This document shows, one piece after another, positions 44,136 to 53,489 of a DNA stretch of 64,000 nt. Position numbers and translations under genes: made by a program. The number at the start of each line of letters is the position of its first letter. The first letter of the stretch is position 1. The notes under the pieces are model-generated. The model saw nothing but the letters and a program-made list of their open reading frames with translations. It had not been told where the DNA came from and did not search any database. This DNA is from Kribbella sp. CA-293567 (lineage in GTDB: Bacteria > Actinomycetota > Actinomycetes > Propionibacteriales > Kribbellaceae): contig NZ_CP114065.1 of NCBI RefSeq assembly GCF_027627575.1, positions 1,426,001 through 1,490,000 of the forward strand, in the 5' to 3' direction.

Positions 44136-45050
44136 CTAACGCAGGACGGCAACGACTTCCCTGGCGGCCGCGGCGATCAGAGCGTCGTCGGCCTTGGCGT
44201 CTTTCACGCCTTTGGTGGTCAGGACGGCGAGGACGATCGGGGCACGGTTCGGAGGCCAGAGGATGGCGATGTCGTTGCGGCTGCCGTATCCGGCGGTACC
44301 GGTCTTGTCGCCGACCTTCCAGTCCTTCGGGACGCCGGCCCGGATCGTCGTGTCGCCGGTGGTGTTGGTCCGCAGCCAGTTGACCAGGATCGCGCGCTTG
44401 GGCGGCGGCAGGGTGCGGCCGAGAGTGAGCTTCTGCAGGCTGCCGGCGAGGGCTCGCGGGGTGCTCGTGTCGCGGACGTCGCCGGGGACGGCCTCGTTGA
44501 GGGTCGGCTCATTGCGGTTGGAGTTGGTGACCCGGTCACCCATTCTGCGCAGTGAGGTCTGGAGGCCGGCCGGGCCGCCGAGCTCGACCAGGATCAGGTT
44601 GGCCGCCGTGTTGTCGCTGTAGCGGACAGCCGCGTCACAGAGCTCCCGGAGCGTCATGCCGGTCGCGACGTGCTTTTCGGTGATCGGCGAGTAGGTCACC
44701 AGGTCGGCCTCGGTGTAGCGGATCAGCTTGTCGAGGTTCTTCGCCCGGTCGAGCAGCACTCCGCAGGCGAGTGCCTTGATGGTGGAGGCGAACGCGAAGC
44801 GCTCGTCCGCCCGGTAGCTGACGGTACGGCGGGACCCGGTGTCCAGGGCGAACACGCCGAGCCGGGCGGCGTACTGCTTCTCCAGTTTGCTGAACTGCCG
44901 CGTCGTGGTCGGAGTCGGGGTTGAGAGGGGTGCTGTCGCGACCACCGGCGTCGGGGCCGGGGGTGGCGCGGCGGTGGGTGCTGGTTCCGAAGAGCAGGCG
45001 GAGGTGGTCAGCACCAGAGCGGTCAGGGCGGCAAGGAAGGCTCGTCGCAT
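44136..45050 (-). CDS. bla: Class A beta-lactamase, lipoprotein
   Basis: 304 residues with a lipoprotein signal (lipobox TSAC, cysteine near 19) and a Thr/Pro-rich linker. All class A elements are present: active serine in FASTIKA, SDN in RYSDNTAAN, the omega-loop glutamate in NRNEPTLNE and KTG in [10 protein letters not shown]. It should hydrolyse beta-lactams at the cell surface. Substrate range cannot be predicted. Confidence 0.93.
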   Translation of the reverse strand: MRRAFLAALTALVLTTSACSSEPAPTAAPPPAPTPVVATAPLSTPTPTTTRQFSKLEKQYAARLGVFALDTGSRRTVSYRADERFAFASTIKALACGVLLDRAKNLDKLIRYTEADLVTYSPITEKHVATGMTLRELCDAAVRYSDNTAANLILVELGGPAGLQTSLRRMGDRVTNSNRNEPTLNEAVPGDVRDTSTPRALAGSLQKLTLGRTLPPPKRAILVNWLRTNTTGDTTIRAGVPKDWKVGDKTGTAGYGSRNDIAILWPPNRAPIVLAVLTTKGVKDAKADDALIAAAAREVVAVLR

Positions 45051-45060
45051 GGCACCGACC

Positions 45061-47442
45061 TTAGTTGAGAGCGAAAAGCCTCATGCCATCGCTGAAGACC
45101 GGTCGCCCGCTGGCGACTGTTACGGCCGGCTTGTCACAGGTGACCTTCTTGGTGTCAGCCACCGACGCGGCGGTGGGTCCGGGCACCAGCGGCCGCGGCT
45201 GGACGCCGGTAGTGCCGACGAGGACGGGGGAGCAGCTGCCGTTCGGCTGCGGCATCAGAGTGACCACCCGGCCGTCCGGAAGTAGCCCGAAGCCGTCACG
45301 GGGGAATGAGGGCTGCTGCAGCTTCGGAGGCACCGGTAGCAGGTGGTGCCACTGCGGAGTGCCGTCGGCGGGACTGAGGGCGGACACGTCGTACGTCTGG
45401 TCTTCGCCGTCCTCGGTGCTCGTCCGGCAGGTCACCAGCACGATCGAGGAGTGCGTAGCGGCCAGTTGCGCGTCACAGGACGACCCCCCGAGTCGCGGCC
45501 TCGGCGTACCGGGCACTGGGCTGGTCCAGAGGATGCGGCCTTCGGCGACGTCCACCGACCACTGGTAGAGCGTCCCGCCCGCGGCGCCGGTCCACACGAG
45601 ACCAGAGACCTCACGCGTTTCCGGTACTGCGACCAGCTCCCCGATCCATGTGGACGGGTCCAGCTCCGCGCTCAGCTCGAACCGGATGCCGAGGTTGACC
45701 TCCCAGCGCTGCTTGCCGCTCGTCAGGTCCAGTCCTCGCACGACAGCCCCATTGCCGCCACAGGCGTCGACTACGACCGCTTGGTCGTTCAGCAGGACGC
45801 CCTGGGTGACAGTGCACTTCAGCCGGGTCCGCCAGTGCGTCGGGTTGCTGACTCCGTGCGCGACGACGTCCTTGCCCTCTGCCACCAGCAACTGGTTGGC
45901 ATCGACAGCAAGCGCCGTACCGTCGGTGTGAACCTCGGTGAGCACCTTGCCGGTCTCCGCGTCCAGTACTGCGTACGTCGGCAGGTCGATGCCCCGAGGA
46001 GCGCGTCCGTCGTCGTACGGCAGGTGTGCCGCGATCGTGCGGCCGTCACTGGAAACCAACAGGCCCTCGGAGCCACTGGAGGCGGCGTCATCGACGTCGG
46101 CCCGGGTATACCGCCACCGGATCTGGCCAGTGGTCGCGTCGGACATCACCACGCCGTCCGACCGCAGCTCGGCCACTCCGCCCACTGTCCCGGCGATAGC
46201 GCCGGTCGCGGGCACCTCCCGGCTCCAGGCGACACCGCCGTCGAGCTGCACGGGCAGTACTCCGGGCGGCACGGTGGTCGTAGTGCTGACAGTGTTGGCC
46301 GTCTCCAGCCGTGCCTGAACGAACGGCTCACCAGCCGACACGACGATCCAGGCGAGCAGCGAGGTGCAGACGACTGTCACGCCGAGGCTCAGAGCCCAAG
46401 GAGGCGCCGATGCGTACGGCGGAGCCAGTCGCAACCGTCGCGCCAGCCCCAGGAGCCCACCGGCGAGCAGTAGGGCTATGGAGGCGAGCATGAGGTACGG
46501 CCAGCGCTCACTCAGCGCCGCGCCGGGTTGCGCCGACGGCCACTGCCACCAGCAGACCCCGACTGCGATCACGCCGACTGCTGCGAACACGATCGCGGGG
46601 ATCGTCACCAGCCGAGGCTGCGCCCGCCGGAACCAAGCGCACGCCAGGCCGGCCGCGGCCGCAGTACCGGCTATCGGTGCCCAGACCGGGTAGCCGTTGA
46701 CGTCTTCGGGCCCAGCGGGCCAGCGGGCTGCCGCGCCCAGGCCGCGACCGAGCAGCACGGAGGCTGCGATCACGACGCCGAGTGCGGCGCCCAGGTAGAT
46801 CATCGGGATCAGCCCGGCGATCGGGCGAGCCGCCTTCGGTCCCCACTGCTTCAGCTCGCGCCGGAGGTTGTCCCGGGCGGCCTGCTCCCAGTGCTCCCGG
46901 CCATGGCTGGTCGCGTAGAGGCTGGTCTCGGCGAGACTCTGCAGGAAGGTCATCCGGCCGCGGGCGAAGTCGCGGTCCTCGATATGCGCGTACTCCGCGC
47001 GGATACCGGTCGCGTACTCGTCGTACCGGTCCGCGGCCATGCTCAGGACGCGCAGGTCGGCGTCGCAGAGGACAGCGCCGTTCGCGTCGCCCGGCTCGCA
47101 GTCGTGTTTGGCGGTCAGCCGGATCAGCCGGCCGATCTCGGCCACCCGGGCGGCCTCGACGCCGTACGCCGACAACTCGAGCTCGGCGAGCTGGGCGGAG
47201 ACCTCTTCGTTCTCCCCGGGCTCGGCCTGCGGGTCGTAGACCGCGTCGTGGAACCAGGCGGCCAGCCGGACCGCGTCCACGTCGTCGGCGGTGCCCGCCA
47301 GCTCGTCGATGGTCGCGAGCAGCTCGGTCAGGTGCCGCTGGTCGTGATAGTGGCGATGTTGCTCTGCGTAACGGGCCAGCAGGTCTTCGCCCAACGGCTG
47401 CGCGTGCGGCAGCAGGCGATTCCACTGGTCGCGCAGATCCAT
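45061..47442 (-). CDS. HD-domain / membrane / beta-propeller protein, HD intact
   Basis: 793 residues from the ATG at 47442 (the frame is open to 47532). Three parts: an HD-type phosphohydrolase domain (residues 1-210) with HYHDQRH at 31-37, FHD at 64-66 and CDADL at 126-130, as in COG4339; about six to seven membrane helices (225-420); and an extracellular PQQ-like beta-propeller (430-793) with repeated W-x-x-x blade motifs. The HD part is cytoplasmic if the propeller is outside. I know no characterised protein with this order. The paralogue at 48448 has lost the HD residues. Confidence 0.75.
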   Translation of the reverse strand: MDLRDQWNRLLPHAQPLGEDLLARYAEQHRHYHDQRHLTELLATIDELAGTADDVDAVRLAAWFHDAVYDPQAEPGENEEVSAQLAELELSAYGVEAARVAEIGRLIRLTAKHDCEPGDANGAVLCDADLRVLSMAADRYDEYATGIRAEYAHIEDRDFARGRMTFLQSLAETSLYATSHGREHWEQAARDNLRRELKQWGPKAARPIAGLIPMIYLGAALGVVIAASVLLGRGLGAAARWPAGPEDVNGYPVWAPIAGTAAAAGLACAWFRRAQPRLVTIPAIVFAAVGVIAVGVCWWQWPSAQPGAALSERWPYLMLASIALLLAGGLLGLARRLRLAPPYASAPPWALSLGVTVVCTSLLAWIVVSAGEPFVQARLETANTVSTTTTVPPGVLPVQLDGGVAWSREVPATGAIAGTVGGVAELRSDGVVMSDATTGQIRWRYTRADVDDAASSGSEGLLVSSDGRTIAAHLPYDDGRAPRGIDLPTYAVLDAETGKVLTEVHTDGTALAVDANQLLVAEGKDVVAHGVSNPTHWRTRLKCTVTQGVLLNDQAVVVDACGGNGAVVRGLDLTSGKQRWEVNLGIRFELSAELDPSTWIGELVAVPETREVSGLVWTGAAGGTLYQWSVDVAEGRILWTSPVPGTPRPRLGGSSCDAQLAATHSSIVLVTCRTSTEDGEDQTYDVSALSPADGTPQWHHLLPVPPKLQQPSFPRDGFGLLPDGRVVTLMPQPNGSCSPVLVGTTGVQPRPLVPGPTAASVADTKKVTCDKPAVTVASGRPVFSDGMRLFALN

Positions 47443-47567
47443 GACGGTGAGTCTTGCACCCGGTGACGGCCCGGGCCGACCGATCCCGGGGTCCCGGTTA
47501 GGGTCGTGGCCAAAGCGATATCGGCTCGTCACCTGTTCGGAGCCGGTCGGGTGGAGAAGGAATTCAG

Positions 47568-48464
47568 ATGGAGGACGCCATGCGCTTCGGATTGGTCGGG
47601 ACGGGCCCCTGGGCCAATCTGACCCAGGGACCCGGGCTGAACGCCGCCGAAGGCGTCGAGCTGGTGGGGGTCTGGGGCCGTGACGACGCCAAAGCGGCCG
47701 CGTTGGCTACAGACCTGAAGACGACCGCGTACAGCGACTACGCAGCGTTACTCGCCGACGTGGACGCGGTTGCTTTCGCCGTACCGCCCGCCGTCCAGGC
47801 CTCGATGGCGCTGGAGGCCGCGGCCGTCGGCAAGCACCTGCTGCTGGACAAGCCGCCCGCCGATTCGCTGGCCGACGCCCGGGCGCTGGCCGACGAGGCG
47901 AGCGCCGAGGGAATCGCCTCGGTGGTGTTCTTCACCGGCCGGTTCGAGCCGGAGACCCGCGCCTTCTTCGAGAAGATCGAGGCGACCGGCGGCTGGAAGG
48001 GCGGCTGGTCCCGGATGCTCGCCGCGCTCGACGCTCCCGGCAACCCGTTCAGCGAATCGCCGTGGCGGCGCGAGCAGCGCGGCGCGCTCTGGGACGTCGG
48101 TCCGCACGCGCTGTCCAACCTGACCGGTCTGCTCGGCCCGATCGGGGACATCCGCGCGGTCGGAGGCGAAGGCGACCTGGTCCACCTCGTCCTGACGCAC
48201 GAGTCCGGCGCGACCAGTACGGCGAGCCTGTCGCTGTCGGCGCCACCCGCCGGCAGCAACTTCGAGACCGGCATCTGGGGAGAGACCGGTACCGCGATCC
48301 TGCCGCGTGGCGACACCCCGGCGGTCGACGCCTTCGCCCTGGCGGCGACCGAGCTGGTGGCGGCCGCTGAGTCCGGCGATTCGCATCCGGTCGACGTAGC
48401 CTTCGGCACCCGAGTAGTAGAGCTGCTGGCGTCCGCCGAGGCGCAACTCACCGCAGGGCGATGA
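47568..48464 (+). CDS. Gfo/Idh/MocA-family oxidoreductase
   Basis: 298 residues. The Rossmann start FGLVGTGPWANLTQ and the EKP-equivalent LLLDKPPADS mark the NAD(P)-dependent Gfo/Idh/MocA family, which acts on sugars and polyols. Two starts are possible: ATG 47568 (AAGGA upstream) or ATG 47580 (GGAGG at ideal distance). It lies between the two HD/propeller genes and points the other way; its last 17 bp overlap the end of the second. Confidence 0.88.
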   Translation: MEDAMRFGLVGTGPWANLTQGPGLNAAEGVELVGVWGRDDAKAAALATDLKTTAYSDYAALLADVDAVAFAVPPAVQASMALEAAAVGKHLLLDKPPADSLADARALADEASAEGIASVVFFTGRFEPETRAFFEKIEATGGWKGGWSRMLAALDAPGNPFSESPWRREQRGALWDVGPHALSNLTGLLGPIGDIRAVGGEGDLVHLVLTHESGATSTASLSLSAPPAGSNFETGIWGETGTAILPRGDTPAVDAFALAATELVAAAESGDSHPVDVAFGTRVVELLASAEAQLTAGR

Positions 48465-50706
48465 CCCCTGCCGGTCCTGAGGTGAGGACCAGGTTGCCGA
48501 TCGCCACCAGATCGCGGCTGCACGAGATGCCGGTGGGAAGCTTCACCCGGCGCAGCCCGGTCTTGTCGATGACGTTGGCCCAGCAACTGTCGCCGCCGGC
48601 GGCCAGGGTGACGACTCGGCCGTCGGCGGTCACGGCCACACGCGCGTGGGGGTTCACCGGTGCCGCGTGCTGCCAGGCGGTCCGACCGGTCCGCGCGTCG
48701 ATCGCGGTCACCACCGACTTGATGTTCTGCGGGGTGTCGGGGCCCGGACAGTCCACGACGATCAGCAGGTCCCCAGCGCCCTTCAGCAACGTGCGGCAGG
48801 CCCAGCCCGGCGGTACCGGCCAGCGCCACTTCGTCTCACCCGTGCGCGGCTCGATCGCCAGCAGCGCGACCGGTACGTCGGAGTCGCCACCGGGCTCGGC
48901 CACGACCACCAGCCCGCCGACCACCGTGGGCCGCCGGTACATGTCGGTCGTCGACTTGGTCCAGAGCTTCTTCCCGCTCTTCAGCTCGAGCCCGCTCATC
49001 TCGTCGGGCTCCGAGCCGCAGCTGTGCCCGAGGAAGGTGACGACCGTGTCCGAGGTCGCCACCGCGCCGATGTCGGTGCAGCGGCCGGGCTCGAAGGTCC
49101 AGCGGTTGCGGCCGTCCGGGTCGACGCCATGGAGCTTGTCGGAACCGCGGGACACCCGCTCGCCCACCAGCAGGGGATCGGCTTGCTGAATGCTGTGGTC
49201 GCGCGTCCCGCCCGGCCAGGCGGCCGCCCGTTTGCCGGTGTTCGCATCCAGCAGCAGATAGCCGACGTCGGCGAACTCGGCGAGCACGTAGTCGCCGTCG
49301 CCGGTGGCGACGATGTCCGGCTTCTCGTCCGAGTCGGACCTGCTGTAGCGCCACCGCAGCTCCCCGGTGGCCGCGTCGAGCATCTCCACCACGCCGCTCT
49401 GCCGCGGAACAGCGATCCCGTACTTGGTCCCGACGGCCTCCTCGGCGCCTGCGCTGGTCAACGTCCGGCTCACCCAGGTGACACCACCGTCGAGCACCGA
49501 GTCGGGCCGCTCGCCGGCGGGGCGGCGAGGACCCTCCGACCGCTCGTTGGCGCCGAGCACGTAGCCCCTGGCCAGCGGCTGCACGACCAGGAGCAGCACC
49601 AACGCGATCACTGCGGGCGCAGCAAGCCAGGACAGTTGCTGGCCGAGATTCCGCGACGGCAGGAACCTTGCGTTCCTGGTGCGCAAGGTGGAGGCGACCA
49701 AGGCCGTCGTACCGGCTAACAGGAGCAGTAGAAGGGCGGAGAAGACCAGTGGAACGCGGAGACCGATACCGACGGCCGGATTGGTCACTGGGACTTGCGC
49801 CCAGGCAACGAGTAGCCCTGTGACCGCGAAGGCCACCACTGCTCCAGCGATCAGCCGTGAGCGTTGGCTGGAACTGCGGGCCGAGCGGAAGAGCGCAGGA
49901 GCACAGATGAGAGACAAGACGGCCAGAGCTAGCGGTGGCCAACCAGCCTCGGGCTCTATGGTCGGGACCTGCCAGGGCGCGCCAGCTGCGGCTATCGAGG
50001 CGACCGTTGCCGCCACTGTCGAGAAGGTTGCAGTAGCCGCCAGCGCCGCCTGCTGCCAGCCTCGCCACGGCGCCGGCAGTTCACTGTCGAGTCCGGCAAG
50101 CTCGGACTCCAGATTGGCGCGAGCGACACCGCCCATCCGTTGCCGGGCGAGTTGGGTCCGGTAGAGATGCCCGTCCAGCAGCAGCCGCACCTCGTCGTAC
50201 CGGCGGCCGATGGCGGCAGTGCGGTCACCGGCATCGCGGCGTACTTCGGACGCGTGCGCGGCGTACCGGGCGGGTGCCGTCGCGAGGATGCTGTTGACGG
50301 CGTCGAGCAGGACGTCGCCGTTGGCGTCGCGGCGGGGCGGCGCGTAGGAATCGGTCGGTGGCGTCGACAGGTCGCCGGTGAGCCGGATCAGCCGGGCCAC
50401 CTCGGCGATGCGGATCGGGTCGACGCCGTACGCCGGGAGGGTCTGTTCGGCCAGCCGGGCCGATGACTCCGCGTCCTCGGCCGGTCCGCCGCCGGGCTGG
50501 TGCACCGCCCGATGGAACCAGGCCGCGAGCCGCACCGAGGTGGGATCGGTGCTGAGCTGGATCAACGAGTCGAGCGCGTCCAGGACGGTTTCGAGGTACT
50601 GGTCGCGATAAGCGCGGCGGGTGCGTTCGACGTACCGCGCGACGAGGTCGTCCGCCAGCGGCGCAGAGCCAGGCACCAGCTCGCTCCATCGTTCACGCAG
50701 GACCAC
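48448..50706 (-). CDS. HD-like / membrane / beta-propeller protein, HD residues lost
   Basis: 752 residues from the GTG at 50706, chosen by alignment with the start of the paralogue (MVLRERW against MDLRDQW); no nearby ATG fits. The same three-part layout is present: N-terminal helical domain, several membrane helices and a PQQ-like propeller. But HYHDQRH is replaced by AYRDQYL, FHD by FHR (residues 64-66) and the DAD motif by DAV, so this HD domain cannot bind its metals. Probably a pseudoenzyme partner of the protein at 45061. Confidence 0.72.
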   Translation of the reverse strand: MVLRERWSELVPGSAPLADDLVARYVERTRRAYRDQYLETVLDALDSLIQLSTDPTSVRLAAWFHRAVHQPGGGPAEDAESSARLAEQTLPAYGVDPIRIAEVARLIRLTGDLSTPPTDSYAPPRRDANGDVLLDAVNSILATAPARYAAHASEVRRDAGDRTAAIGRRYDEVRLLLDGHLYRTQLARQRMGGVARANLESELAGLDSELPAPWRGWQQAALAATATFSTVAATVASIAAAGAPWQVPTIEPEAGWPPLALAVLSLICAPALFRSARSSSQRSRLIAGAVVAFAVTGLLVAWAQVPVTNPAVGIGLRVPLVFSALLLLLLAGTTALVASTLRTRNARFLPSRNLGQQLSWLAAPAVIALVLLLVVQPLARGYVLGANERSEGPRRPAGERPDSVLDGGVTWVSRTLTSAGAEEAVGTKYGIAVPRQSGVVEMLDAATGELRWRYSRSDSDEKPDIVATGDGDYVLAEFADVGYLLLDANTGKRAAAWPGGTRDHSIQQADPLLVGERVSRGSDKLHGVDPDGRNRWTFEPGRCTDIGAVATSDTVVTFLGHSCGSEPDEMSGLELKSGKKLWTKSTTDMYRRPTVVGGLVVVAEPGGDSDVPVALLAIEPRTGETKWRWPVPPGWACRTLLKGAGDLLIVVDCPGPDTPQNIKSVVTAIDARTGRTAWQHAAPVNPHARVAVTADGRVVTLAAGGDSCWANVIDKTGLRRVKLPTGISCSRDLVAIGNLVLTSGPAGVIALR

Positions 50707-50808
50707 CACCGCCACAGTCTGCCAGTCCCACCACAACGGTGGCCGCTCGATCCGCGCACCTCTGGCTTGCGGTTGCGGGACAGCCCGTGCCGGATCGCCC
50801 GGCCGGCA

Positions 50809-51123
50809 TCAGCGGGGCGCGGCCAGCACTCCGGTGAGCAGGCCCGGATACAGCGCCTCGAGGTCCTCCCGGCGGAGCTTGCTGATCCGCTTGGTGCCCT
50901 CGGTGTGGGTCGAGGTGACGCCGGCCTCGCGCAGGGTGCGGAGGTGATGGGCGCGGGTCGAGGCAGTGACCGGCAGGGCGAGTTCGCCGCAGGCGATGCC
51001 CTCGGGCACCTCGGCCAGTGCCCGGACGATCTGCAGCCGCACCGGCTCGCCCAGTGCCTGCAGAACTGCCTCGACGCGGATCTCCTCGCGGTCGGGCTGC
51101 GGCAGGGCCTTCGAAGTGCTCAT
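50809..51123 (-). CDS. ArsR-like winged-helix regulator
   Basis: 104 residues. VLQALGEPVRLQIVRALAEVPEGIACGEL and TRAHHLRTLREAGVTST form an ArsR/HTH_20 winged helix. It diverges from an MFS transporter, with a dyad operator between them, so it most likely represses the transporter and itself. Confidence 0.88.
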   Translation of the reverse strand: MSTSKALPQPDREEIRVEAVLQALGEPVRLQIVRALAEVPEGIACGELALPVTASTRAHHLRTLREAGVTSTHTEGTKRISKLRREDLEALYPGLLTGVLAAPR

Positions 51124-51159
51124 ACCGCCATAGTACGACGAAGGTCGAAGTTCGATGAG

Positions 51160-51174
51160 GATCGTAGTACGATC
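51160..51174. promoter_or_regulatory. Operator between ArsR-like gene and MFS transporter
   Basis: GATCGTA (51160-51166) and TACGATC (51168-51174) are perfect inverted repeats about a single G, in the 103-bp divergent region. Related half-sites (TAGTACGA at 51131, CATCGTC at 51174) surround it. Confidence 0.7.
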
Positions 51175-51226
51175 ATCGTCGAATTAGTCCTGGCCCTTCG
51201 GCTCCGCCGTTTCGAGAGGTTGCTTC

Positions 51227-52420
51227 ATGTCCGCACGGATCTACTTGCTGGCCGCCGGAGCCTTCGCTGTCGGCACCAGCGCGTACGTCGTGTCCGGTGT
51301 CCTGCCGGCCGTCAGTTCCGAGCTGCACGTCTCGCTGACCGCGGCCGGTCAGCTCGCCACCGCCTTCGCCCTCTCGTACGCCGTCGGCGCGCCGCTGCTG
51401 TCGACGTTGACGGGCCGTTGGGAGCGCCGCACGCTGCTGATCGCCGCGCTGCTGCTGGCTGCTGTCGGCAACGGGATCGCGGCGATCGCGACCAGCTACC
51501 CGATCCTGATCGCCGGCCGGATCGTGGCGGCACTCGGCGCGGCGGCGTACACGCCGGCGGCGACGCTGTTCGCGACCAGGTTCCTGCCGCCGGAAGAGCG
51601 TGGACGGGCGGTCGCCGTGGTGTTCGGCGGACTGACCTTCGCGTTGGTGCTCGGCGTACCGGCGGGCAGTCTGCTCGGTGAGCCGCTCGGCTACCGCGGG
51701 GTGTTCGCCCTGATCGCGGCCGTCTGTCTGGTGGTCACGCTCGCGGTCCGAGTGGCACTGCCGACTGTCGAGGCGCCCGCGGCTGTCAGCCTGCGCGAGC
51801 GCTTCGCCGGTCTGACCGACCGGCGGGTGCAGACAGTGCTCGCCATCACGGTCCTGGCGGTGCTGGCCACCATGAGCGTCTACATCTACGTAGTACCTCT
51901 CCTGGCGGAGACTGCTGACCTCAAGGGCGGCACTGTCGGCGTACTGCTCCTCGTGTACGGCGTGGGCGCTGTCCTCGGCAACCTGCTGGGTGGGCGCGCC
52001 ACCGATCGCTTCGGCAGCCTGCGGACGCTGACAGTCACCCTGATCGGCTTCACCGTCGTCATCGCGACCCTGACTCTCACCGCGACCACTGTGGCCGGTG
52101 CGGCCATCGCCTTGTTCGTTTGGAGCGTCTTCACCTGGGCGTTCAACCCGCCGATCCAGAATCTCCTGCTGGAGCTCGGCGAAGGCGGCGGCCTGCTGCT
52201 GGCCATGAACGCGTCAGCGATCTACCTGGGCGCAGGCCTGTCGGCGATAGCCGGTGGTGTCGTGATCAAGCTCGTGGGCGTCCAGATGCTGCCGCCTATC
52301 GCCGGTGCGCTCGGCTTGGTCGTGATCGGCCTGCTGGTGACGCTGCGCCGCAACCCTGGCCTGCAGCAGGTCGAACAGCTGGAGCCCGTCGAGGAGCCGC
52401 TGGTCGCCGTCGCCGATTGA
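51227..52420 (+). CDS. MFS transporter, DHA1-type
   Basis: 397 residues, twelve predicted membrane helices, with the motif A-like loop after helix 2 (SYAVGAPLLSTLTGRWERR) and a GRIVAALGAAAYTP segment in helix 4-5. DHA1 members export drugs or metabolites by proton antiport. The divergent ArsR regulator suggests induction by the substrate. Confidence 0.9.
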   Translation: MSARIYLLAAGAFAVGTSAYVVSGVLPAVSSELHVSLTAAGQLATAFALSYAVGAPLLSTLTGRWERRTLLIAALLLAAVGNGIAAIATSYPILIAGRIVAALGAAAYTPAATLFATRFLPPEERGRAVAVVFGGLTFALVLGVPAGSLLGEPLGYRGVFALIAAVCLVVTLAVRVALPTVEAPAAVSLRERFAGLTDRRVQTVLAITVLAVLATMSVYIYVVPLLAETADLKGGTVGVLLLVYGVGAVLGNLLGGRATDRFGSLRTLTVTLIGFTVVIATLTLTATTVAGAAIALFVWSVFTWAFNPPIQNLLLELGEGGGLLLAMNASAIYLGAGLSAIAGGVVIKLVGVQMLPPIAGALGLVVIGLLVTLRRNPGLQQVEQLEPVEEPLVAVAD

Positions 52421-52463
52421 CCCCTTGACCCGGCCGACACCCGGCTGAGGCAGGCTAGCGCGC

Positions 52464-53489
52464 ATGCGTCGGCTGGCTGGTCTTCTCCTTCTCATGGCTT
52501 CTTGGGCGGTTCCTGGCGTCGCGATGGCGGCGGAGGTGAGCCCGCCAGATGTCGTGGAGGGGTGGAAGACCTCGGCTGTCTACGTCGATCCCACGCAGCA
52601 GTCGTTGCTCCCGGCAGCGGAGGCCCAGCGGCTGGCCAAGCGAGTGGCCGGGTATGAGCCGGCCGTCCGGATCGCGGTGGTCCCGGCCGCTGCCCTGGGA
52701 TCGGGAACGAAGCATGAGGCGGCCCAGCGCTTCGTTGACACAGTGGTGGACTTGCAGCGGGCCGATGGGGTCTACCTGGTCATCTTCGGTGGCTCGATCA
52801 GCTGGGGGAGCGCTGTCGGCGTCGATACACCGATCGAAGAGATCCTGACCGATGAGCTGATCAAGCACAGCCGCTCCGATCCGGCCGGGCTGCTGGACGG
52901 CGTACTGGATCAGATGGAGGTTCCTGGCTCGCCAGGTGGGACACCAGGCTGGTTGTGGCCGCTGCTGGTCGCACTGGTCGTCTTGGCGGGGCTAGGGCTT
53001 GGCTTCCGCTGGTGGAAGCGCCGCCCGGCGAAGGACGAGGGGCCGGCGCTCTACCGCCCGTCGTACGACGTACTGCCGGACGAAGCGGACACCCTGGACG
53101 AACGGCGGAAGCTGGCGCGCGAGGACGTGACCAGGTTCGGTGAGGAACTGGATGCCGCCGACGTGCGTCTGGACGGCGTGGACACGGCAACGGATGTGCA
53201 AGCGGCGCTCGACGCGTATACCGAGGCCGGCCGGACAGTGGACGGCGAGCCGGACGACCTGCGACTGCGGGGAGTACGGGACACGGTGGCGTACGGGCGC
53301 TGGCGGCTGGCCAAAGCCCAGGCGCTCGTGGCCGGCACCCCGGCACCCGCCCGGCGGGCAGCCTGCTTCTTCGACCCGGCCCACGGGATGTCCGTCACGG
53401 ACTGGATGTACACGCCAGCGGGCGGACGGGCCCGGGAGATCCCGGTCTGCGCGTCCTGCCAGCAGCGGCTCTCGGGAGGAACGCGATGA
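52464..53489 (+). CDS. Secreted TPM-like membrane protein with Cys tail
   Basis: 341 residues. Signal peptide (to about AMA-AE, residue 23), an extracellular alpha/beta region weakly like TPM domains (VRIAVVPAAAL, GVYLVIFGG), a membrane helix at about 165-185 and a cytoplasmic helical region. The C-terminus has ACFFDPAHGMS and CASCQQR, shared with the next gene. Function unknown; a quality-control or redox role at the membrane is possible. Overlaps the next gene by ATGA. Confidence 0.68.
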   Translation: MRRLAGLLLLMASWAVPGVAMAAEVSPPDVVEGWKTSAVYVDPTQQSLLPAAEAQRLAKRVAGYEPAVRIAVVPAAALGSGTKHEAAQRFVDTVVDLQRADGVYLVIFGGSISWGSAVGVDTPIEEILTDELIKHSRSDPAGLLDGVLDQMEVPGSPGGTPGWLWPLLVALVVLAGLGLGFRWWKRRPAKDEGPALYRPSYDVLPDEADTLDERRKLAREDVTRFGEELDAADVRLDGVDTATDVQAALDAYTEAGRTVDGEPDDLRLRGVRDTVAYGRWRLAKAQALVAGTPAPARRAACFFDPAHGMSVTDWMYTPAGGRAREIPVCASCQQRLSGGTR

